Positions 30,707-38,635 of a DNA stretch of 64,000 nt are shown piece by piece. A program made the translations under genes and the position numbers. Numbering within the stretch: the first letter of the stretch is position 1; each line of letters opens with the position of its first letter. This DNA comes from Aldehydirespirator sp965205155 (GTDB taxonomy: Bacteria > Actinomycetota > Acidimicrobiia > Acidimicrobiales > Aldehydirespiratoraceae). The stretch covers positions 1,984,001 through 2,048,000 of the forward strand of contig OZ242033.1 of assembly GCA_965205155.1 (NCBI GenBank). The letters run 5' to 3'. Below the pieces are notes generated by a model. That model saw only the letters and a list, made by a program, of their open reading frames with translations, had not been told where the DNA came from and made no database searches.

Positions 30707-33526
30707 TTGCCAGGCAAGATCCGCGTCCACGAGCTCGCCAAGGAGCTCGGGCTGACAAACCAGGAGACGCTTGATCTTTGCTTCGCGCTCAGCATCGGAG
30801 TCAAGTCACATTCCTCGAGCATCGTTGAGGCTCAAGCCGACCGGGTCCGGCGAAGGGCGGAGCGCGATGGGCTACTGAAGCCTCCACCTCCACCTCCACC
30901 GCCCCCGGTCGAGGTACCGAAACCGGAGCCGGCGCCCGAGGAGCCCGCCAGGAAGCCGGTCACGACGGCGGCGGAAGCCAGGAAGCCGGTCGCGGCGAAG
31001 GCAGAGGCCGAACCCACCGCCCCCGAGCCCGGAACAGCTCCGAAACCCGCGGTTGAGGCCAGGGAAGACTCCAAGACCCGGCCGGCAGCCGTAGCGGAGG
31101 TTGCCGCCTCCAAGGCAGGGCAGAAGGTCGAGCCCGCCGCGGCAGTCAAGACGCAGGCGACCGAGCCGGCCGCGGCCAAGCCGAAGGTGACCATCTCCTC
31201 CAGCGGCAGCGTGGCTCCGCCCAAACGAGCGCCAGCCGAGCCGGTCGAGGAGCCCCAGCCGGTTGTGAGCGAGCCACCGCCGAAGCCGGCCGGTCACAAG
31301 ATGCAGACCGGTACAGCCCCGCCCCGCCCTCTCAGGTCCGGGACCCCTCCCGTCTCCCGGTCGGGGAAGCCGATCCCGCCTCCGCCTCCGCCTCGCCGTA
31401 TCCGCCCGTCCGCCCCTCAGGGCACTCCGAGGGGCGGGGGTGCAGCCGCGCCGCCGGAGCGCCGGCCGGCCGGCGGAGCCTCCCGCCCATCGGGCCCCCG
31501 CCCTCCGGCCGATCGGCCGGCAGGTCCTCGCCGCGGCGCACCGGTAGGTGGTCCTCGCTCGCTCGGCGGCCCCCGTCCCGTCGCTCCCGGACCTCCGGGC
31601 CGCCCCGGAGGCAGGGGCGGTCCCGGTGGCGCTCAGCGCCGCCCGCCCCGTCGCAAGAGCCGCAGGCGTCGGGTCCGTGAGGAACTGCAACCCATGGACG
31701 TCCCGACGTACACGCCGCGCCACGCCGCGGTGCCGGAGGGCATTGTCGTTGTGGAGCGGGCCTCGGCCGCTCAGGACTTCGGTCCCAAGCTCAATCGCAC
31801 CGCCGCCGACGTGGTTCGTTTCCTGATGCAGCACGGCGAGATGGTGACCGCCACCCAGTCGCTCAGTGACGAGATGATGGAGTTGTTCGCGGCCGAGATC
31901 GGAGCCGAGATCCGTCTCGTCGACCCCGGTGAGGAGCAGGAGGCCGAACTCCGCAAGCTCCTCGGGATCGAGGTCGACGATGACTCCGGCGTGGCTCCTC
32001 TGCGGCCTCCGGTGGTCACCGTCATGGGCCATGTGGACCACGGCAAGACGCTGCTGCTGGATCGGATCCGCGACACGAACGTGGTCGACGGAGAGGCAGG
32101 CGGCATCACGCAGCACATCGGCGCCTATCAGGTCGAGCGCAATGACCGGTCGCTCACGTTCATCGACACTCCGGGCCACGAGGCGTTCACGGCGATGCGG
32201 GCCCGAGGGGCGGGCGCCACCGACATCGTCGTGCTGGTCGTGGCGGCCGACGACGGTGTGATGCCCCAGACGATCGAGGCCATCAACCACGCCAAGGCAG
32301 CCGACGTCCCCATCGTCGTTGCGGTCAACAAGATCGACCGCCCCAACGCGGACCCGCAGAGGACCGTGGCCGGAGTGGCCGAGCAGGGCCTTGTGCCGGA
32401 GGCCTGGGGGGGCGAGACCATCTACTGCGAAGTGTCGGCCCTGACCGGCGAGGGCATCGAGGAGTTGCTGGATCAGATCCTGCTGGTGGCAGAGGTGGAG
32501 GATCTCAGGGCATCGTCCGAGGGACGAGCGGGCGGTGTCGTTCTCGAGTCGAATCTCGATATCGGACGGGGTCCGGTGGCCACCGTGCTGGTGCAGAGGG
32601 GCACGCTGCGCATCGGTGACCCGATGGTGGCGGGCGCGTCCTGGGGCCGCGTGAGGGCGCTGCTCGACGACCGGGGCGAGGGCGTGGACGAAGCGGTTCC
32701 CTCTGCACCGGTTCAGGTCCTCGGCCTGTCGGAGGTCGCCATCGCGGGCGACGCCTTCGCGGTCGCCCCGAACGAGAAGATCGCCGGGCGGGTGGCCGAC
32801 ACCCGCGAGCACTGGCAGCGATTGTCGAGTCTGGGCCGCGAGGCGCACGCCCTGTCCGGCGGAGCCAGGCTCGAGGATCTCTTCACCCGGATCCAGCGGG
32901 GCGAGACCGCCACCCTCAACGCCATCGTGAAGGCGGACGTCAACGGATCCCTGGAAGCCGTCACCGAGAGTCTCCGCAAGCTGGAGACCGGCGATGTCCG
33001 CATCGCCATCGTGCATCGTGGCGTGGGCGGCATCACCGAGAACGACATCCAGCTCGCGTCGGCCTCGAACGCCACCATTATCGGGTTCAACGTCCGGCCC
33101 GACCGCAAGGCGCGCGAGGCCGCTGATGCCGAGAACGTGGAGATCCGGACCTACGAGATCATCTACAAACTGCTCGAGGACGTCTCGTCGGCCATGGTCG
33201 GGATGCTGGCCCCCGACATCGAGGAGATCGTCACCGGCGAGGCCGAGGTGCGCCAGGTCTTCCGCATCCCCCGGGTGGGCGCGGTGGCGGGCTGCTACGT
33301 GCAGAACGGCACTATCACCAGGGGAGCGAAGGTGCGGTTCCTGCGCGACGGGACGATCATCTGGAAGGGAACCGTCAATTCGCTCAAGCGCTTCACCGAC
33401 GATGTCCGCGAGGTTCAGTCCGGATACGAGTGCGGTATAGGCCTCAGCAACTTCCAGGACCTCAAGGCGGGCGACATAATCGAGACCTTCGAAGAGCGTG
33501 AGGTGGCCCGTACCCTCGAGGGGTGA
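30707..33526 (+). CDS. infB: Translation initiation factor IF-2
   Basis: IF-2 delivers initiator tRNA to the ribosome. The 939-residue protein has the IF2_N start KIRVHELAKELGLTNQETLDL, a long Pro/Ala/Arg-rich low-complexity region (about residues 58-330), a second IF2_N region, and the GTPase domain with G1 GHVDHGKT at 441-448, DTPGHEAF and NKIDRP, followed by domains II-IV ending near GIGLSNFQDLKAGDIIETFE. TTG at 30707 has GAAGGGGG about 6 nt upstream. Actinobacterial IF-2 proteins share the long, disordered N-terminus. Confidence 0.96.
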   Translation: MPGKIRVHELAKELGLTNQETLDLCFALSIGVKSHSSSIVEAQADRVRRRAERDGLLKPPPPPPPPPVEVPKPEPAPEEPARKPVTTAAEARKPVAAKAEAEPTAPEPGTAPKPAVEAREDSKTRPAAVAEVAASKAGQKVEPAAAVKTQATEPAAAKPKVTISSSGSVAPPKRAPAEPVEEPQPVVSEPPPKPAGHKMQTGTAPPRPLRSGTPPVSRSGKPIPPPPPPRRIRPSAPQGTPRGGGAAAPPERRPAGGASRPSGPRPPADRPAGPRRGAPVGGPRSLGGPRPVAPGPPGRPGGRGGPGGAQRRPPRRKSRRRRVREELQPMDVPTYTPRHAAVPEGIVVVERASAAQDFGPKLNRTAADVVRFLMQHGEMVTATQSLSDEMMELFAAEIGAEIRLVDPGEEQEAELRKLLGIEVDDDSGVAPLRPPVVTVMGHVDHGKTLLLDRIRDTNVVDGEAGGITQHIGAYQVERNDRSLTFIDTPGHEAFTAMRARGAGATDIVVLVVAADDGVMPQTIEAINHAKAADVPIVVAVNKIDRPNADPQRTVAGVAEQGLVPEAWGGETIYCEVSALTGEGIEELLDQILLVAEVEDLRASSEGRAGGVVLESNLDIGRGPVATVLVQRGTLRIGDPMVAGASWGRVRALLDDRGEGVDEAVPSAPVQVLGLSEVAIAGDAFAVAPNEKIAGRVADTREHWQRLSSLGREAHALSGGARLEDLFTRIQRGETATLNAIVKADVNGSLEAVTESLRKLETGDVRIAIVHRGVGGITENDIQLASASNATIIGFNVRPDRKAREAADAENVEIRTYEIIYKLLEDVSSAMVGMLAPDIEEIVTGEAEVRQVFRIPRVGAVAGCYVQNGTITRGAKVRFLRDGTIIWKGTVNSLKRFTDDVREVQSGYECGIGLSNFQDLKAGDIIETFEEREVARTLEG

Positions 33527-33559
33527 GGGCCCGCCCGCCGGCCCGCATCACAGCGGCCC

Positions 33560-33725
33560 GAGCGGCCCGTGAACGCAGTGAACAAGAGCGGGGACCCGGG
33601 CCTGAGCGGCCCGTGAACGCAGTGAACAGGAGCGGGGACCCGGGGCCTGAGCGGCCCGTGAACGCAGTGAACAGGAGCGGGGACCGGGGCCTGAGCGGCC
33701 CGTGAACGCAGTGAACAGGAGCGGG
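33560..33725 (+). repeat. Four tandem copies of the shortened dispersed repeat (infB-rbfA)
   Basis: Units start at 33560, 33604, 33649 and 33693 (44-45 bp period). Each is built on GAGCGGCCCGTGAACGCAGT followed by GAACARGAGCGGG. They correspond to the 3' two thirds of the 47-nt element, with two shared GC-to-AT changes that set this array apart from the other loci. The last unit contributes AGGAGCGGGAG just before the rbfA ATG. Confidence 0.9.
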
Positions 33726-33730
33726 AGCAC

Positions 33731-34159
33731 ATGACACGGCGAACCCGACGCTCGCACCCCGACCACCGGGCCGACCATCGCACCGCCAGGGTGGGAGAGC
33801 TCATCCGGCGCATTGTCGCCGAGTCCCTGGAGGAACTCGACGACGACCGGTTGGACATGGTGTCGGTTACCGGCGTGGACGTGGACCGCGACCTGCATCG
33901 AGCCGTCGTGTGGTTCACGTCCCTCGGCGATGCCGAGGATGACGACCTGGTCATAGCCGGCGCCTTCGAGGAGCATGCTGGCCACTTGCGGCGAACCGTC
34001 GGGGACCAGACGCGGCTGCGCCGCACGCCGGAGCTCGTGTTCCGTCCGGACACCGTGCTTCGCTCGGCCGAGCGCATCGAGAGGCTGCTCGACGGCGCCG
34101 GCGGCGCCGCCGACCCCGAGAACTGGGAGGCCGAGCGGGCAGGAGGCGACACCTGGTGA
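33731..34159 (+). CDS. rbfA: Ribosome-binding factor A
   Basis: RbfA helps mature the 16S rRNA 5' end in the 30S subunit. The 142-residue protein shows RVGELIRRIVAESLEELDDDRL, VSVTGVDVDRDLHRAVVWFTSLG, and the LRRTVGDQTRLRRTPELVFRPD core with the KH-like fold, ending in a short acidic tail. The ribosome-binding AGGAG at 33717-33721 lies within the last repeat unit, 9 nt before ATG. Confidence 0.94.
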   Translation: MTRRTRRSHPDHRADHRTARVGELIRRIVAESLEELDDDRLDMVSVTGVDVDRDLHRAVVWFTSLGDAEDDDLVIAGAFEEHAGHLRRTVGDQTRLRRTPELVFRPDTVLRSAERIERLLDGAGGAADPENWEAERAGGDTW

Positions 34160-34178
34160 TTCTGACGAGGCGCTCAGC

Positions 34179-34225
34179 GAGGCCGTGGCCCGAGCGGCCC
34201 GTGAGCGCAGCGAACAAGAGCGGGA
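34179..34225 (+). repeat. 47-nt dispersed repeat, locus D (rbfA-truB)
   Basis: Perfect match to locus B over the 47-nt core. The following TGACAACGCCG is also shared with locus B. Confidence 0.85.
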
Positions 34226-34277
34226 GTGACAACGCCGGCCCGCGAGTCGGCATCACTTGCCCGGCAATCGTCTAGTA

Positions 34278-35141
34278 GTGCCCGACGGCGTAGCGGTCAT
34301 CGACAAGCCCGCGGGCTGGACGAGCCACGATGTAGTGGCCAAGGCGCGGGGAGTGCTGGGAACCCGCAAGGTGGGGCACAGCGGAACTCTCGATCCGGAC
34401 GCCACCGGAGTCCTGGTCCTCGGCGTGGGCCGGGCCACCCGGTTGTTGCGGTACGTCACCGGACTCCCCAAGAGCTACGAGGCGGAGATCGTGCTCGGAG
34501 TCGAGACTGACACCCTCGATTCGACGGGGCGGGTGACGGCCCGCCACGACATGGCCGAAGTGAGTGCCGAGCAGGCACGCGAGGCTGCTGCCGCCCTGAC
34601 CGGCGAGATCCTCCAGGTTCCGCCCATGGTCTCGGCCGTGAAGGTGGGGGGGCGCAGGCTCCACACCCTGGCCCGAGCCGGCGTGGAGGTGGAGCGGGAT
34701 GCTCGCCCCATCACCGTGCATCGCTTCGACGTCGCGCCCGTCCCCGGCACCGGCGCGGTGCTGCGGGCTACGGTCGACTGCTCCTCGGGCACCTATGTGC
34801 GGGTGCTCGCCGCGGATCTCGGCCGGGCGCTGGGCGGGGGCGCTCACCTGAGGAACCTCCGACGGACCGCGGTGGGCAGTTTCGGGCTCGATGCGGCCCG
34901 CCCGGTCGAGTCCGCCGAGGTGCTGCCGATGGCGAACGCCGTCCAACATCTGGCAGGTGTGCGAGTGGGTCCGGCGGCGGCGGCCCAGGTGGCTCACGGC
35001 CGGGTTCTGGATCTCGAGTACCTCGGCGTCGCGGGAGACGGCCCGTGGGCGGTGCACGACTCCGAGGGCGCGCTGCTCGCGGTGTACGAGAGTTTCCGCA
35101 CCGGCGCCAAGCCGGCGGTGGTGGTGGCGGCTGTCTCTTAG
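34278..35141 (+). CDS. truB: tRNA pseudouridine(55) synthase
   Basis: TruB makes pseudouridine 55 in the T-loop of tRNAs. The protein (287 residues from GTG 34278) has DGVAVIDKPAGWTSHDVV, the catalytic aspartate in GHSGTLDPDATGVLVLGVGRAT, KSYEAEIVLGVETDTLD, PPMVSAVKVGGRRLH and CSSGTYVRVLAADLG. A TTG at 34257 would add seven residues; neither start has a clear ribosome-binding site. A C-terminal PUA-like region follows residue 220. Standard infB-rbfA-truB-ribF order. Confidence 0.93.
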   Translation: MPDGVAVIDKPAGWTSHDVVAKARGVLGTRKVGHSGTLDPDATGVLVLGVGRATRLLRYVTGLPKSYEAEIVLGVETDTLDSTGRVTARHDMAEVSAEQAREAAAALTGEILQVPPMVSAVKVGGRRLHTLARAGVEVERDARPITVHRFDVAPVPGTGAVLRATVDCSSGTYVRVLAADLGRALGGGAHLRNLRRTAVGSFGLDAARPVESAEVLPMANAVQHLAGVRVGPAAAAQVAHGRVLDLEYLGVAGDGPWAVHDSEGALLAVYESFRTGAKPAVVVAAVS

Positions 35142-35193
35142 GCTGTCACTTAGAGGCCGAGCGGACAGGCGCATGAACCCGGCCCCTGCAGGT

Positions 35194-35240
35194 GAGGCCG
35201 TGGCCCGAGCGGCCCGTGAGCGAAGCGAACAAGAGCGGGA
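35194..35240 (+). repeat. 47-nt dispersed repeat, locus E (truB-ribF)
   Basis: One change from locus B/D in the GTGAGCGAAGCG portion. Preceded by TAGAGGCCGAGC at 35151, which also precedes locus A. Confidence 0.85.
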
Positions 35241-35306
35241 GTGGCGCCGCCGCGACTCGAGGGTTCTCGCCACACCGCGCTGTCGGTCGGCCTGCCGGCG
35301 TCGGTA

Positions 35307-35312
35307 GCCTCC
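35307..35312 (+). promoter_or_regulatory. -10-like TAGCCT upstream of ribF
   Basis: TAGCCT lies about 64 nt before the preferred ribF start. It may provide a separate ribF transcript. Weak evidence. Confidence 0.3.
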
Positions 35313-35375
35313 CAGGTACCGGCCCCGGGGCCCGGAACCGTCACTATCACGCACTATCACGCGCTGGAGGCGTCT

Positions 35376-36323
35376 GTGGAACTGCTGCACGATCGGCGCG
35401 ATCAACTCCCCCCCATGGTGTCGGTGGCGGCCGCGATAGGCGTGTTCGACGGGGTGCACCTCGGCCACCAGGAGGTTCTCACCCAGGTTCGGCGCACCGC
35501 GGAGCGCCTGGGCGTGGCGTCAGCGGTCGTCACGTTCGACACCCACCCCGCATACGTGGTTCGCCCCGAGAACGCGCCGAAGCTGCTGACGACCCTCGAA
35601 CAGAAGCTGGAGCTACTCGAGGCTCAGGGACTCGACTACACCTACGTGATCCAGTTCGACGAGGCCCGGGCCGGCACCCGGCCGGAGGAGTTCGTGGAGC
35701 AGGTCTTCCTTGATGCCCTCCACGCCCGCGCCGTGGTGGTGGGGGAGGATTTCCACTTCGGCAAGGGCCGCACCGGCAACGTGGCCGAACTCCAGCGCCT
35801 GGGCCGGGAGTGGGACTTCGAGGTGGTCCCCCTCAAGCTCATCCGGCACCGCGAGGACGCCCGCGAGCCGGTGTCGTCCACGACGGTGAGGCGGGCCCTC
35901 GCCGGAGGCGACGTGGCCCGGGCCGCGAGGATGCTGGGGCGCTACTACGAGGTGCGCGGCACCGTCGTTCCCGGAGACAAGCGCGGCGTAACCGTCGGGT
36001 TTCCCACCGCCAACGTGCCCGTCCCGAAGTTCATGGCCTGGCCGGCCGACGCGGTGTACGCGGGCTGGTGCACGCTGCCCGACGGCCAGCGCAGGGGATG
36101 CGCCATCAACATCGGTCGCCGGCCGACGTTCTACGAGCACGCTCAGAAGTCGCTGTTGGAGGCCCACGTCATCGACTTCGACGGCGACCTGTACGGATGC
36201 GAAGTGCGGGTGGAGTTCGTCGACTTCCTCAGGAGCGAGCGCAAGTTCGAGGGCATAGAGCATCTCTCCGAGCAGCTCGCCATCGACGTCGCCGACGCCC
36301 GCCAACGCCTCGGCCTGGCCTAG
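35376..36323 (+). CDS. ribF: Bifunctional riboflavin kinase/FAD synthetase
   Basis: RibF makes FMN then FAD from riboflavin. The 315-residue protein has the nucleotidyltransferase half with AIGVFDGVHLGHQEVL, TFDTHPAYVVRP, VVGEDFHFGKGRTGN and SSTTVRRALAGGDV, and the riboflavin kinase half with GDKRGVTVGFPTANV and INIGRRPTF. GTG at 35376 is chosen because GGAGG lies 5 nt upstream; the frame stays open to 35241, but that part reads through the dispersed repeat junction and has no family match. Confidence 0.93.
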   Translation: MELLHDRRDQLPPMVSVAAAIGVFDGVHLGHQEVLTQVRRTAERLGVASAVVTFDTHPAYVVRPENAPKLLTTLEQKLELLEAQGLDYTYVIQFDEARAGTRPEEFVEQVFLDALHARAVVVGEDFHFGKGRTGNVAELQRLGREWDFEVVPLKLIRHREDAREPVSSTTVRRALAGGDVARAARMLGRYYEVRGTVVPGDKRGVTVGFPTANVPVPKFMAWPADAVYAGWCTLPDGQRRGCAINIGRRPTFYEHAQKSLLEAHVIDFDGDLYGCEVRVEFVDFLRSERKFEGIEHLSEQLAIDVADARQRLGLA

Positions 36324-36335
36324 CCGGCACGGCGC

Positions 36336-36356
36336 CCGGGTGAGGGCTTCACCCGG
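36336..36356 (+). terminator. Hairpin after ribF
   Basis: CCGGGTGA and TCACCCGG form a perfect 8-bp stem with a 5-nt loop, 12 nt after the ribF stop. There is no U-tract, as is usual in high-GC actinobacteria. It marks the end of the nusA-infB cluster. Confidence 0.55.
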
Positions 36357-36539
36357 CGTCAACTAGCAACTAGTGATGCGGCCTGCCTTGCCCAGGGGTT
36401 GAGCCCGGCGCGTAGAGATCGGTGGCTCAGGTAGTACCCGGCCCGGGGCGGCTCTGGCGCGGCGCAGCGGCTCGGGCGGTCTGCGGGCCGAGCCTGCCGG
36501 CCGGTCCCGCAACCGTGTTGGGCCCCGGGCGGCGCCGTG

Positions 36540-37859
36540 CTAGTTGAGCGTGAAGAGCGGCTCGTGTTGCGGGTTCGGCGGCCGGGTTGACGCCCGCCGG
36601 GGTGGGTCGGGCCCGGCGCGGCGTGGATGGCCGGCAACTGGTCTGGCTCCGGGTCTGAACACCGGCGGTGGTTGTTCGGGGGCGTGGGCGGGTCCGTGGT
36701 GGGTCCGGTCGGGTGGGTGCAGTGTGTGCCAGCCGTCGGGGCTCTTGTGGATCTGCCAGTTGTCGTGGTGGATCCGGTGGTGGCAGCTCCAGCAGGCGGG
36801 GACGAGGTTGTCGAGCTTCGTGGGTCCGCCCTGTGAGGCCGGCTCGATGTGGTGGCCCTGGCAGATGCCCGGGTTGACGCCGCAGTGGAAGCAGCCGCCC
36901 CATTTTGCGATTAGCAGCTGCCACTGGCTCTCGGTGACGGTGCGCCGCGATTGGGTGCGCCAGATGGGCTTGCCCTTGCGGTCGTAGACGACGCCGGTCA
37001 GCTTGGCGTTGCAGGAGAGTTGTTCGAGCACTGCCTTGGGGAGCCGTTCGCCGTCGGGGAGCTCGGCTATGAGTTCGCCGGTGGCGTCGTCGACGTGAGC
37101 GACGACGCAGATGTCGGCGAAGGGCTTGCTGCCGCCCAGGTTCCTGGCGGAGGTCAACTGGTCGAGGGCGTCGGCCATGCACTGGTCGAAGGTGCGCCGC
37201 GCGGTGTCATCGGCGTGCTCCTTGTCGGCGTCATGGAGGCGACCGGCCGCTTCCCGCAGCCGGCTGGCGATGCGCTTGCCGGTAACGGGGTCGAACTCGC
37301 CCCGCAGATGCACCATGCCGTCGTGATCGTCGGTCCACATCCGCACACAGCGCCGGGCCCGTTGGCGCCTGTACTCCGATTCTCCGCCGTCCGTTTGGTG
37401 GTCCGCGGTCCAGCGACGGGCCTCGCGGGCGAACTGCTCGGGCCGCATCGACTCAGCTTTGGCCAGCAGTTCACCGTCGGACTCCACTGCCTCGGCACCG
37501 GCCTTGTCGACTGCGGCCGCGAGGCGCTTGGCGTTGGACTTCGACACCCGCCCGGACTCCACCGCGTCGCGCACCGCGGGCAGATGACGCAGCGTTTCAG
37601 CGATTTGGACCTGGCTGCGGGCCTCACCGATAGGCAACCCCGCAGCAGCTGCCAGCACCTCGGCGCCGCCGTCGCCGTGACGTTCACCCCCGGCGATCGA
37701 CGCCGCAGCCGAGGTCTGTGCGGCGGTGATCATTGCCGACGCGGACTTCAGCGCTGGCATCGCCCTGCGCATCTCCTCACACGACGCGGACCCGTCATTG
37801 ACCTGCGCCAAAATCCTCTTGGCCGCGGCCTCAACCTGTCGGGCGTCGTCGATCAGCAT
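36540..37859 (-). CDS. DUF222 domain protein with C-terminal HNH endonuclease domain
   Basis: The 439-residue protein has an N-terminal helical DUF222 region (residues 1-300, with SGRVSKSNAKRLAAAVDKAG and HLRGEFDPVTGKRIASRLREAA) and an HNH domain with zinc cysteines: CFHCGVNPGICQGHHIEPASQGG and LDNLVPACWSCHHRIHHDNW. A Pro/Arg-rich tail follows. Such DUF222-HNH (13E12-like) proteins are multicopy in actinobacteria and are presumed nucleases of mobile or repeated DNA; no target is known. ATG at 37859 lies 6 nt after a -10 box, so the mRNA would be nearly leaderless, with a palindrome between -35 and -10. Confidence 0.9.
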   Translation of the reverse strand: MLIDDARQVEAAAKRILAQVNDGSASCEEMRRAMPALKSASAMITAAQTSAAASIAGGERHGDGGAEVLAAAAGLPIGEARSQVQIAETLRHLPAVRDAVESGRVSKSNAKRLAAAVDKAGAEAVESDGELLAKAESMRPEQFAREARRWTADHQTDGGESEYRRQRARRCVRMWTDDHDGMVHLRGEFDPVTGKRIASRLREAAGRLHDADKEHADDTARRTFDQCMADALDQLTSARNLGGSKPFADICVVAHVDDATGELIAELPDGERLPKAVLEQLSCNAKLTGVVYDRKGKPIWRTQSRRTVTESQWQLLIAKWGGCFHCGVNPGICQGHHIEPASQGGPTKLDNLVPACWSCHHRIHHDNWQIHKSPDGWHTLHPPDRTHHGPAHAPEQPPPVFRPGARPVAGHPRRAGPDPPRRASTRPPNPQHEPLFTLN

Positions 37860-37866
37860 GAAGACA

Positions 37867-37896
37867 GTATCTCACACCGGTGTGACATCTGTCAAG
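37867..37896 (-). promoter_or_regulatory. Promoter with palindromic operator for the DUF222-HNH gene
   Basis: On the minus strand, TTGACA (37891-37896) and GATACT (37867-37872) are 18 nt apart, the clearest -35/-10 pair in the window. The spacer holds the perfect 14-bp palindrome TCACACCGGTGTGA (37873-37886). A repressor binding there would block RNA polymerase. The same palindrome lies 18 bp before the start of the divergent gene at 37904. Confidence 0.7.
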
Positions 37897-37903
37897 CATT
37901 TAC

Positions 37904-38404
37904 ATGTATTGCAGTTTATTTTCCCATCGGCTTCGGGATTACCAACTGGCATCCGATCGCGTCGAGAGCCGCCTACAGCTGCCCGATCCGGGACGGCCTG
38001 TCGGGGTCACGGCATCACGGTCACCGCACACAGGCCTCTGGTGGGTCCACGAGGGCAATTTCACACACGGCGACAACCTCACCACCTTTGAAGCATTCCG
38101 ACTGATCTGGCGACTGGTGCAGCAGTACGACATCATCTGTGACAGCTGCGCCGCCAGACACGCCATGGAGTACCTAATTGAGCGAGGCGGACATGGCCAC
38201 GTGCCGGTCGGCACCGGTGAACTGCTCAGAAAGGGAGCCATCGTCGGACATGAATGCCAGTGTGACCTCTGTCAAACCCAACGGACCATAGAGGCCGCGT
38301 TCCAGCGAGGCCTCCAGGCCGAACTGCCTGCCGACATCGGTGACATGATGGTGGAGGCTGCCACCGCTGGGCGGCGATGCCGCTGCGAGACGGCTGAGGG
38401 CTAG
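37904..38404 (+). CDS. Unknown protein with two tandem 41-residue Cys-rich units
   Basis: The 166-residue frame has a family-free N-terminus and two adjacent units at residues 79-119 and 120-160. Each starts CDxC and ends GxxC, with C161 closing the second, and shared residues at equal positions include Glu11, Arg16-Gly17, Pro23, Gly27, Ala34 and Gly37. This gives CxxC ... CxCxxC ... CxC, suggesting metal binding (probably zinc). GC content is visibly below that of the neighbours. It is divergent from the DUF222-HNH gene across a shared operator-like palindrome. The ATG start is uncertain; no ribosome-binding site is evident. I do not recognise the family. Confidence 0.6.
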   Translation: MYCSLFSHRLRDYQLASDRVESRLQLPDPGRPVGVTASRSPHTGLWWVHEGNFTHGDNLTTFEAFRLIWRLVQQYDIICDSCAARHAMEYLIERGGHGHVPVGTGELLRKGAIVGHECQCDLCQTQRTIEAAFQRGLQAELPADIGDMMVEAATAGRRCRCETAEG

Positions 38405-38635
38405 CCCAGATCATTCAGTAGGCCGTCGCGGGGCGGTCTGGGGGTTGGGTCAGGTGCGGTGGTAGGTGCGGGCCGATCGATGAGTGTGTGGGGGTGCGTT
38501 CGCACCAACGGCGACGAAACCACCAGCCAGGACTCGCTGATGCGACTTACCGCAATCGCAGATAGCCAGCTCTCGGGGGAGGGCCGTACACCCTCACCCG
38601 ACAACCCCTCGCGATGGTGACCGACGGCGGCCCCC

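Noticed and set aside
30872..33016. 714-codon minus-strand open frame inside infB
   Set aside because: Antisense shadow of infB; Gly/Arg-rich low complexity with no domain, while infB on the plus strand is unmistakable.
38405..38635. Intergenic gap between the Cys-unit gene and pepN
   Set aside because: Convergent gap with no frame, repeat copy or convincing hairpin seen.
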